Of a DNA stretch of 33,334 bases, positions 9,042 to 16,130 are shown piece after piece. The notes below the pieces were generated by a model. It was given only the letters and a program-made list of their open reading frames with translations, ran no database searches and was not told where the DNA came from. How positions within the stretch are numbered: position 1 is the first letter of the stretch; the number at the start of each line of letters is the position of its first letter. Source of the stretch: Lachnospiraceae bacterium (lineage in GTDB: Bacteria > Bacillota > Clostridia > Lachnospirales > Lachnospiraceae); the NCBI GenBank assembly GCA_017543445.1, contig JAFYGB010000007.1, forward strand, positions 1 to 33,334. Reading direction: 5' to 3'. The translations under genes were made by a program, and so were the position numbers.

Positions 9042-11159
9042 ATGAAACGCAAATCATTAAGTATATGTTCACTCGCATTGTCTGCAGCCCTTTTGGCGGG
9101 CTGTAGCAACCCCAATGCATCCGCACCGAAGGAAACGACCGCCCCGACCACAACGGCCGAGCCTAAGAAGACCGAGCCGGCGACGACCGAGCCTGTGACA
9201 GCAGGGCCGACCGAAGTCGAGCCGACGAAGACTGCGCCGACACCGACCGACCCGACCACGGTCGCTCCTTCCGATCCCGGAAATCTATCCGAGGTCTCCC
9301 TGAATGTTCAGTATGATCAATTCACTCTGGAACTCCTGAAGCGTGCACTTGCGGAAGAAAAAAACAACGTCATGATCTCGCCGCTGTCCATGATGCAGGC
9401 CCTGTCCATGACGGCCAATGGTGCCGCCGGCAACACCGCACAGGAGATGCTGTCCGTTCTCGGCGGCGGCATGACGATGGAGCAGCTAAATTACGTGCTG
9501 AATAAGTATACGAACTCTCTTCCGTCGTCGGAAGATGCATTGCTCTCCGTTGCAAATTCCATTTGGTACAAAGATACCCCGGAATTCTCCCTCCGTGAGG
9601 ATTTCCGTAATGCGACACAGAAATACTACAGCGCCGATATCTTCCCCTCCGCATTCGATAAAGCGGCCGTGACGCAGATCAACAAATGGGTCAGTGACAA
9701 GACCGACGGTATGATCAGCAAAGTTCTGGATCAAATGGCCCCGAACGTTCGCATGCTCCTGATCAATGCGATCCTCTTCGACGGAAAGTGGGCAGAGGAA
9801 TACTACGAAGACGCGATTCAGAAACTCCCGTTCACGAACGCTGACGGCGAGAAGAAAGAAGTCGAAATGATGAGTTCCTCCGAAGGTGTTTATCTTTCCA
9901 ACGATAAGTGCGTCGGTTTCATGAAGTATTACAAGGGCAGCCGTTATGCGTTTGTTGGTCTGCTCCCGAAGCAGGGTACACCGGATCAACTGATCTCGGA
10001 AATGACCGCAAAAGATCTGCAGGATCTGTTTAACGATCAAGAGAAGCGAGAAGTACACACTCTTATCCCGAAGTTCACCTTCGACTACAGCAAGTCCATG
10101 AACGAGATTCTTATTTCCATGGGCATGAAGGATGCTTTTGACGATACGAAGGCCGATTTCTCAAATCTTTCCAATATACCGCTCTACATTTCCGACGTGC
10201 TTCACAAAACGCGCGTGGAAGTGACGGAAAAAGGTACCCGCGCAGCCGCTGTGACCGTAGTCACTATGACTGAGAATTGTGTGATACCCGAAGAGACCCC
10301 GTCCGTTTACCTGGATCGTCCGTTCGTTTTCATGATCGTCGATACCGATCAGTACCTGCCGATCTTTATCGGCCGTGTGAACGATCTCGAAGGTACTCCG
10401 ATCGCATCGAAGGGTGCCATCGCTCCGGATAATGATACACCGGAAAACGATAAGCCGATTAGCCATGCCAAGGAAGTAGACATTTCCGACGAACTCGCCC
10501 AGATCTGCACCGATCCTCTGCTGCTCGACATTTTTAAGGAGAAGGTGACTCCGGTCCTGGTTGAATACGGCTTCAGCGGAGAAGCAGGTTATTCCCTCTG
10601 CTCCACGGATGAAGAGGCGATCATCGCAGAGTTTATCGAAGCGATCCGTGAACTGAACATCGAGGAATGCATCTCCAAAACCGAGCGCGTCTCCTTTTAT
10701 GCGGACTACGGCTGCGATATTATCTTCCACACTTCCGATGGTCGTAAGGCCACGGTAAGCTTCGACGGTCTCGAGTATATGTACATCGGAGAAGCCACCT
10801 ACAAGGTCGGAAAATCGGCCCGCTTTGCAAATATCTGTGAGCTCATGCCGTACGTACCCGTTCTCGCCGATATCTCAGAAGACTATATCGCGGTGCTGCA
10901 CGGCGGCGCCGGTGAACGGACCTACGAAACCTACGTATATAAGGCCGGTGACGGTTACATGTTCTACAACGTAACATCCACCACAGTATCCTGGGGCGCC
11001 ACCGAGTGGACACATAAAGTCAACGACTATGGTTTTACCGACTCTAAAGAAGAGATCCTCCGCAGAGCGAAGGCCCACGGTGCCGACCAATGCATGACCT
11101 ATGACGACGATAACAAAGCTTACCCGATCGAAGATTTCCTGAATTCGAAGGAGGGATGA
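9042..11159 (+). CDS. Serpin lipoprotein 2 with an extra C-terminal domain
   Basis: A 705-residue lipoprotein. Lipobox LLAGC (Cys21), repetitive Thr/Glu/Pro stalk (about 25-85), serpin domain (about 88-450), a polar linker (about 451-477), then about 230 residues that I do not recognise. The serpin core is intact: NNVMISPLSMMQALSMTANG, hinge EKGTRAAAVT (396-405), signature VYLDRPFVFMI. Hinge counting puts P1 at Asn or Cys in TENCVIP, different from serpin 1. The extra domain contains alternating hydrophobic strands (VSFYADYGCDIIF, GLEYMYIG, YETYVYKAG) and looks folded rather than like a linker. A serpin whose C terminus continues into another domain is unusual, because serpins normally end about 30 to 40 residues after the loop. 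ATG preceded by GGAAGGAG at 8 bases. Confidence 0.92.
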   Translation: MKRKSLSICSLALSAALLAGCSNPNASAPKETTAPTTTAEPKKTEPATTEPVTAGPTEVEPTKTAPTPTDPTTVAPSDPGNLSEVSLNVQYDQFTLELLKRALAEEKNNVMISPLSMMQALSMTANGAAGNTAQEMLSVLGGGMTMEQLNYVLNKYTNSLPSSEDALLSVANSIWYKDTPEFSLREDFRNATQKYYSADIFPSAFDKAAVTQINKWVSDKTDGMISKVLDQMAPNVRMLLINAILFDGKWAEEYYEDAIQKLPFTNADGEKKEVEMMSSSEGVYLSNDKCVGFMKYYKGSRYAFVGLLPKQGTPDQLISEMTAKDLQDLFNDQEKREVHTLIPKFTFDYSKSMNEILISMGMKDAFDDTKADFSNLSNIPLYISDVLHKTRVEVTEKGTRAAAVTVVTMTENCVIPEETPSVYLDRPFVFMIVDTDQYLPIFIGRVNDLEGTPIASKGAIAPDNDTPENDKPISHAKEVDISDELAQICTDPLLLDIFKEKVTPVLVEYGFSGEAGYSLCSTDEEAIIAEFIEAIRELNIEECISKTERVSFYADYGCDIIFHTSDGRKATVSFDGLEYMYIGEATYKVGKSARFANICELMPYVPVLADISEDYIAVLHGGAGERTYETYVYKAGDGYMFYNVTSTTVSWGATEWTHKVNDYGFTDSKEEILRRAKAHGADQCMTYDDDNKAYPIEDFLNSKEG

Positions 11160-11164
11160 TATCT

Positions 11165-13069
11165 ATGAAACGAAAAGGCTTGAAACTCTATACGCTGGCC
11201 CTGTCGACAGCATTGCTGGCGACAGGATGCAGCAATCCGTCACAGACGGGAAGTACGACAGCTGCCCCGGAAACCACGACGGCTGCCAAACCAGAGACCA
11301 CGGGGGCCACGCAACCTGCAACCACCCCTGCGAGCGTGCCTGCGACACAGTCGACCGAGCCTGCAACCACGGCTACGCCCGAAACCGAGCGACCGGTCAT
11401 CAACGATGAACTCTTCTATGAAACCGCAAAAGACGAGCACATGCCGGTCTTCTGCGTCGGGACCGGTTTTATCGGCTCGGATAAATGGGTGCGCTTCAGC
11501 GAACGCATTGAAACGACAACTGCGGTTACCGATGGTATGTTTCTGGAGATCCACGCCGACATCAAATACATGTCAGGTGGCATCGTCGGTTACGAACACG
11601 AACCTGTGATCGAAAAGTTGTACAGCGAGACCCCCGTCGACTATGACACCGCGATCTCGAAATACAAGATCCCGGAATTAGCGGAAAACAAAGCCTGCTA
11701 CATCCACTACTATTCGGTGAATTCCTTAAACTACATCATCGTTCGGGACGCAAGCGAATATCGTGTCTACTGTAGCAACAAATACTTAGGCGCGATCCCG
11801 CTCAACACGCATGCTCCGGCCACGACCCCCACGGCAGAGGAAATGGATCTCTTCCTGAATTCGATCCGCGTTCAGGTCAACGAAAACACTACGATCAACG
11901 CTTCAGAACTGACCGCAGGCCATAAGGACGACTCGATCACGACCGTTCCCATCGCCGAAGCATTTACCGAGAGTTTTCAGAACTTCACGTCCGCACTCTC
12001 AAAAACCGTTTTTGAAAACGCGAAGCCCGGGGAAAACTTCCTGGTTTCCCCGCTCTCCGTCATGACCTGCATGTCCATGGCAGCAAACGGTGCGGACAAT
12101 GAAACCCTCGCCCAGATCGAAAAGGTCATGGGAGGCAACCTCTCGATGGTCGACATTGCCCCGAGCCTGTATTCCTACTACGCTTTTCTCGCAGAGAAAG
12201 CCCCGGAGGTTTTTTCCACCGCAAACTCGATCTGGATCAATGAGCAGAACAGCACCGCCGACCAGATCCGCGAGGATTTCCTGAAGAAGAATATCAGCTA
12301 CTTTGACGCCGCGGTCTATCGGACGGTATTCGACACTGCCGCTCTTTCCGATATCAACAACTGGTGCAGTCAGAAGACAAACAACATGATCCCGAAGCTC
12401 ATGGATGAACTGTCTCCGCAGAGTGCCATGATCCTGATCAATGCCCTTTGCTTCGAGTCATACTGGCAGAAACCGTTTGAAGCAAACGACACCAAACAGG
12501 GTACCTTTACCGATGCGAACGGTAAGGAACTCCTCGTAGACCGGATGTCCGGAAGCGCGGATTACTACCTGGAAGGCGACGATTATACCGGTTTCATGAA
12601 ATCCTACCGGGATGTTCCCTTTGCATTTGCCGCTCTTCTTCCGAAGGAAGGCGAGACCGCTGAGGATCTGCTGAAGAGCTTCAGCGGCTCCGACTACGCT
12701 TCTCTTCTTACAGACCGGCAAGCCGAGGACGTGTACGTAGTCATCCCGAAATTCAAGTTCGACGCCGACTACCTGCTGAACAATTCACTACAGCAACTCA
12801 GTATTAAGGACGCATTCGTTTCAGGTCTGGCGGATTTCTCCGGCATGACCGGTGATAAGTCCCTGTACATCAGCAAGGTGATCCATAAGACACACATCGA
12901 GCTTTCGGAACAAGGCACACGTGCCGCTGCCGTAACCGCGATCGAAATGCGCAAATTAGCATTCGCAATGTCGGAGCATAAAGTCGTTTTGGATCGCCCC
13001 TTCGTATTTATGATCCTGGATACCCAATACGGGCTTCCAATCTTCGTCGGTGTAACACAGACCGTGTGA
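11165..13069 (+). CDS. Serpin lipoprotein 3 with an extra N-terminal domain
   Basis: A 634-residue lipoprotein. Signal peptide with lipobox LATGC (Cys22), Thr/Ala/Pro-rich stalk (about 25-76), an unrecognised domain (about 80-240, from VINDELFYETAKDEHM), then a serpin domain (about 265-634). Serpin signs are FLVSPLSVMTCMSMAANG, hinge EQGTRAAAVT (582-591) and signature VVLDRPFVFMI. Hinge counting puts P1 near Leu in MRKLAFA, so its loop differs from the other two and could face a different protease. An ATG at 11156 overlaps the previous stop but directly abuts AAGGAGGG; 11165 gives normal spacing. The gene follows serpin 2 at 5 bases, so all three are probably one operon. It is the most divergent of the three serpin domains. 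Confidence 0.92.
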   Translation: MKRKGLKLYTLALSTALLATGCSNPSQTGSTTAAPETTTAAKPETTGATQPATTPASVPATQSTEPATTATPETERPVINDELFYETAKDEHMPVFCVGTGFIGSDKWVRFSERIETTTAVTDGMFLEIHADIKYMSGGIVGYEHEPVIEKLYSETPVDYDTAISKYKIPELAENKACYIHYYSVNSLNYIIVRDASEYRVYCSNKYLGAIPLNTHAPATTPTAEEMDLFLNSIRVQVNENTTINASELTAGHKDDSITTVPIAEAFTESFQNFTSALSKTVFENAKPGENFLVSPLSVMTCMSMAANGADNETLAQIEKVMGGNLSMVDIAPSLYSYYAFLAEKAPEVFSTANSIWINEQNSTADQIREDFLKKNISYFDAAVYRTVFDTAALSDINNWCSQKTNNMIPKLMDELSPQSAMILINALCFESYWQKPFEANDTKQGTFTDANGKELLVDRMSGSADYYLEGDDYTGFMKSYRDVPFAFAALLPKEGETAEDLLKSFSGSDYASLLTDRQAEDVYVVIPKFKFDADYLLNNSLQQLSIKDAFVSGLADFSGMTGDKSLYISKVIHKTHIELSEQGTRAAAVTAIEMRKLAFAMSEHKVVLDRPFVFMILDTQYGLPIFVGVTQTV

Positions 13070-13091
13070 CCGACCACAACTTAAGTATCAA

Positions 13092-13154
13092 TTTCGGGCG
13101 GTCAGTCCGCACAGTTAACCTCCCCATCGATGCAAAAATCTGCACCGCCCGAAA
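13092..13154. repeat. Inverted repeat with 11-bp arms after the serpin genes
   Basis: TTTCGGGCGGT (13092-13102) is perfectly complementary to ACCGCCCGAAA (13144-13154), 41 bases apart. Inside the loop ACAGTT (13111-13116) can also pair with AACTGT (13153-13158), which would compete with the outer stem. No T-run follows, so it is not a typical terminator, though it may protect the 3' end of the serpin mRNA or act as a leader structure of the next gene. Confidence 0.55.
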
Positions 13155-13160
13155 CTGTAC

Positions 13161-13232
13161 ATCCCCCCTTATTCTCAATTACAATAAGCACATCATTCGT
13201 TTTTGCGCTATTATAATTGAATAAGGGGGGAT
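13161..13232. repeat. Long inverted repeat covering the ribosome binding site of the XRE regulator
   Basis: The left arm (13161-13189, starting ATCCCCCCTTATTC) is complementary to the right arm (13206-13232, ending GAATAAGGGGGGAT) over about 25 pairs, with a 2-base bulge and a few mismatches; 16 bases separate the arms. The right arm contains a possible -10 (TATAAT, 13212-13217) and the AAGGGGGG ribosome binding site of the regulator. In a transcript reading through from the serpins the CCCCCC run would mask this site; a transcript starting inside the right arm would escape. It could equally be a DNA operator for self-regulation. Confidence 0.7.
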
Positions 13233-13237
13233 TTATC

Positions 13238-13801
13238 ATGAATTATGAACCTACAAATGTAGGCGCATCAGAACAAGTTTTGCAGGAACTCTTAGCGCAA
13301 CTCCAACAAAGCCGGATGAAACAACGCGTTCGAAAAGGCAAACGGAATACCGGCCAGAGCCAGGCCGAAACTCCGGTACCGGATACGCCCGGGCGACGGA
13401 TCGTCCTTCTTCGAAAGCAGCAGAAAATCACACAGAAAGCATTGGCCGAAGCGGTCGGGATCACGACATCGACACTGTCCAAATACGAGACGGGAAAATG
13501 TCCGTTCCGGACGGATCTTTTGATCCGGTTCGCGAAGGAACTAAGTACCACCACCGACTTCATCCTCTGCTTATCCGGTCCAAACGAAGCAGAAAAACGG
13601 CAGGATCTTCTACGCGAAACGCCTGCTCCATACGAAAAAAAGAGCGAAAAAGACTCAGCCGAGGAACAGTTCCTCGCGCTCTTTCGCTCTCTTTCCGAGC
13701 AGCATCAATTGCTGCTCATCGATATGGTCCGCCTGTTTTGCAAACAGGTGGAAGAAAATCCGGAATGCTATCCGGAAGTCATGTTTTACAAAATACGATA
13801 G
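13238..13801 (+). CDS. XRE-family helix-turn-helix transcriptional regulator
   Basis: A 187-residue cytoplasmic protein with one Cro/C1-type helix-turn-helix domain at about residues 54-112 (RIVLLRKQQKITQKALAEAV, then GITTSTLSKYETGK). The N-terminal 50 residues are polar and basic, and the C-terminal part is a charged helix (EEQFLALFRSLSEQHQLLLIDM) of unknown role, possibly for dimerisation. The start at 13238 has AAGGGGGG at 7 bases; an in-frame TTG at 13217 is less likely. The gene sits directly after the serpin operon, behind two inverted repeats, so self-regulation or serpin control is plausible but unproven. Its stop overlaps the 3' end of the convergent GH8 gene by 16 bases. Confidence 0.85.
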   Translation: MNYEPTNVGASEQVLQELLAQLQQSRMKQRVRKGKRNTGQSQAETPVPDTPGRRIVLLRKQQKITQKALAEAVGITTSTLSKYETGKCPFRTDLLIRFAKELSTTTDFILCLSGPNEAEKRQDLLRETPAPYEKKSEKDSAEEQFLALFRSLSEQHQLLLIDMVRLFCKQVEENPECYPEVMFYKIR

Positions 13802-14934
13802 TTACCGCTCAGTGCCAGAAAGGCAAACAGGAAGAGGCAGTTATCGTAGTAGCGGCGGCCGCCTTCGCGCAGTTCCATCTCCCAGAACTTACGGACCCAG
13901 GTCTCCTGAAGAGCTCCGGTCGTAGCTAACGCACCCTGCGCAGTCGCAGCCATCAGGCCGACCGGATGCAGCACGCCCTTCTCGACCAGTTCCCCATCGA
14001 TCTTGTAGATGCCGATCGCGTCTTCCTTCTCCTTTTCGAGAATGAATTCCTGCTGACGGCGCACAGCGTCGACCTGACCGACATCGATCCCGAACCACTC
14101 GTAATCGAGGGCAATGTTCGCAACGGTGCGGTAAGAATCGCTGTAGAAGTAGTCGTGGTGGAACTTCGTCCAACGAAGCGGGCGGGACATCGGACTGCCG
14201 TCGAACTCCCCGTACTCCGGGTTCAAGCCGGTCACGGGATGGCACGCCTTCGCTAAATACTCACGACTCGCACGGGCCGCTTCCTTGAAAAAGGGGCGGT
14301 CCTCTTTGTATGCCCAAAGCGCAAACAACTCATAAAAATGCGGCAAATGATACGAAGGGTCCGTGTAATCGCTACCCGGAACGAAGAGAATGTAGTGGTT
14401 CTCGTTGTTGAACATTGGCGCGCCGTCGCGGCCGTTACTTCCCTTATGCACCATGGCGCGCAGAATCTCCTGCGCCTCATGTGAGTAGTTGAAGATGCCC
14501 TCGCCGTCGCCCCAGCGGTGGGACGCGAAAAACAGACTCATGGCGAAAAACTCTTCGCCGTCCGGCGCCGGGCCATCGGCGTTATGCTCTCCGTCCGTCG
14601 TACACGACCATGCGAAATAGCCCTCGTTTTCATTGTCCCCGAGCTTTGTGTACATGTAGGTCTTCGCCCACTTCCAGATCCGGTCGAACTCTTCCTTCAT
14701 GTCGAGCTGCACACAGAACATCATGCCATAGCTCATGCCTTCGGTGCGCGCGTCGTGGTTTCCGGTATCCTCCAGATAGCCCATATCCTCACCTACAGGA
14801 TGGAAGATCCGCTCCTGCTCGTTCCCGTAGAAGAACGTATCCACGATCCGCTTCAACTTCCGGTCGATGTCCTCCTGCAAAATGCCGCATTCGGCAAATA
14901 GATTTCTGTACTCACCTGTCTCAAATGCTTTCAT
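13786..14934 (-). CDS. GH8 reducing-end xylose-releasing exo-oligoxylanase
   Basis: A 382-residue glycoside hydrolase family 8 enzyme resembling Rex of Bacillus halodurans, which removes xylose from the reducing end of xylo-oligosaccharides. The length fits the family (about 380-390). The catalytic acid is E65 in the DARTEGMSYGMM motif and the probable base is D266 in FYSDSYRT; PAPDGEEFFAMSLFFASHRW is another family block. No signal peptide is present, so it acts in the cytoplasm on imported oligosaccharides. The start at 14934 has AGGAGG; the open frame extends upstream to 15072 but that part lacks family similarity. It is divergent from metF and shares with it an intergenic region containing a perfect palindrome. 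Its stop lies inside the end of the convergent XRE gene. Confidence 0.9.
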   Translation of the reverse strand: MKAFETGEYRNLFAECGILQEDIDRKLKRIVDTFFYGNEQERIFHPVGEDMGYLEDTGNHDARTEGMSYGMMFCVQLDMKEEFDRIWKWAKTYMYTKLGDNENEGYFAWSCTTDGEHNADGPAPDGEEFFAMSLFFASHRWGDGEGIFNYSHEAQEILRAMVHKGSNGRDGAPMFNNENHYILFVPGSDYTDPSYHLPHFYELFALWAYKEDRPFFKEAARASREYLAKACHPVTGLNPEYGEFDGSPMSRPLRWTKFHHDYFYSDSYRTVANIALDYEWFGIDVGQVDAVRRQQEFILEKEKEDAIGIYKIDGELVEKGVLHPVGLMAATAQGALATTGALQETWVRKFWEMELREGGRRYYDNCLFLFAFLALSGNYRIL

Positions 14935-15069
14935 GATAAACCTCCTCAAATACGGCCGGCTCCTGTGTCCGGGACACTTTTGCCTCACCGATACCTCTAT
15001 CATACTACACCACATCCGCGACCGCCATCCGAAGGTTGTCATGTTTCGGGCAATTATTGTCCCCGCCAT

Positions 15070-15086
15070 CATAGTTTGAAACTATG
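15070..15086. promoter_or_regulatory. Perfect 17-bp palindrome, candidate operator
   Basis: CATAGTTT-G-AAACTATG is symmetric over 8 bases on each side. It lies between the divergent GH8 oligoxylanase and metF genes, upstream of both. The form is typical of a dimeric repressor site, and a pentose-responsive regulator is the natural guess given GH8, but no regulator is encoded next to it. Confidence 0.55.
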
Positions 15087-15107
15087 TCAGGTAATAAGAA
15101 GTATGTT

Positions 15108-15137
15108 TTGGATTTTTATGCGCTCCTTTGCTATACT
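15108..15137 (+). promoter_or_regulatory. Probable promoter of metF
   Basis: TTGGAT (15108-15113) and TATACT (15132-15137) with an 18-base spacer. The leader to the start codon would be about 68 bases, too short for a SAM riboswitch followed by a terminator. Confidence 0.55.
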
Positions 15138-15211
15138 GGAAACCGTAAAGAGAGGCCCTTCCGGCTTTCTCCAAATAAACCGCGTGTTGCGCGGCTGTAG
15201 AGGATATGACC

Positions 15212-16075
15212 ATGAAATGCAGTGAATTGTTCAAAGAACGCAAAGTATTTTCCCTCGAGATCTTCCCGCCGAAGCCGGACGCTCCCGAGGACACCATATA
15301 TAAAACACTCGACGGACTGTCCTTCGTAAAGCCCGATTTTATCAGTGTGACCTACGGCGCTGCCGGAGGCAATAACTGCGGCAAGACCATCCAGATCGCT
15401 TCGGATGTCAAGCATCGCTACGGCATTGAGAGCGTAGCGCACCTGCCCGGCATCAACCTGACCCGTGAGGACGCACGCATGATTCTCGAAGGTCTGAAGG
15501 CCCAGGGCATCGAAAACATCCTGGCGCTGCGCGGTGACGTTCCGGAGGGCGAAACGCCCCGCGGCGAATTCAAACACGCTGACGAGCTGATCACCTTCAT
15601 TCGCGAACACGGAGACTTCGATATCATCGCTGCCTGCTATCCCGAAGGCCACATCGAGGCAACCACCATGGTGGATGATATTCACCACCTGAAGAATAAG
15701 GTCGATGCCGGAGCGAACCACCTCATTACCCAGTTGTTCCTGGACAATCGCCACTTCTTCAACTTCCGTGAGCGTGCAGCCATCGCAGGCATCAACGTCC
15801 CCATCGAGGCCGGCATCATGCCCGTAACGAATAAAAAGCAGATCGAGCGCATGGTAAAACTCTGCGGCGTCGAGCTTCCCGAGAAGTTCGTAAAGATGAT
15901 CAACCGCTACGAAAACAATCCCGTGGCGCTCCGCGACGCCGGCATCGCCTACGCTATCGATCAGATCGTCGATCTGATCAGCCAGGATGTCGACGGCATC
16001 CACCTCTACACCATGAACTCTCCGCTCGTGGCCCAGCGCATCCACGAAGCAGTATATAATCTGATCACGGCATAA
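15212..16075 (+). CDS. metF: Methylenetetrahydrofolate reductase
   Basis: A 287-residue FAD enzyme (E. coli MetF has 296) that reduces 5,10-methylene-tetrahydrofolate to 5-methyl-tetrahydrofolate for methionine synthesis or one-carbon metabolism. The active-site glutamate is E16 in SLEIFPPKP. Other family blocks are FISVTYGAAGG, VAHLPGINLT, NILALRGDVP, DIIAACYPEGH, LITQLFLDNRHFF and GIMPVTNKKQI. The start at 15212 has AGAGG at 8 bases; an ATG at 15206 is too close to it. A single-gene unit with its own promoter and a strong bidirectional terminator. Confidence 0.96.
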   Translation: MKCSELFKERKVFSLEIFPPKPDAPEDTIYKTLDGLSFVKPDFISVTYGAAGGNNCGKTIQIASDVKHRYGIESVAHLPGINLTREDARMILEGLKAQGIENILALRGDVPEGETPRGEFKHADELITFIREHGDFDIIAACYPEGHIEATTMVDDIHHLKNKVDAGANHLITQLFLDNRHFFNFRERAAIAGINVPIEAGIMPVTNKKQIERMVKLCGVELPEKFVKMINRYENNPVALRDAGIAYAIDQIVDLISQDVDGIHLYTMNSPLVAQRIHEAVYNLITA

Positions 16076-16082
16076 CATAGAC

Positions 16083-16122
16083 AAAACGATCCCGGACTCC
16101 GATCGGAGTTCGGGATCGTTTT
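16083..16122. terminator. Bidirectional terminator between metF and the LRR lipoprotein
   Basis: AAAACGATCCCGGACTCC (16083-16100) and GGAGTTCGGGATCGTTTT (16105-16122) pair over 18 bases with one G-T mismatch and a GATC loop. T-runs are present in both directions, serving two convergent genes. Confidence 0.92.
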
Positions 16123-16130
16123 ATACATTT

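Noticed and set aside
13217-13237. Upstream TTG start for the XRE regulator
   Set aside because: It would put the start before the AAGGGGGG site; the ATG at 13238 has correct spacing.
15138-15211. Possible SAM riboswitch before metF
   Set aside because: The leader is only about 68 bases, and no SAM-I core or terminator is seen.
15131-16084. 317-codon open frame on the minus strand
   Set aside because: Antisense shadow of metF.
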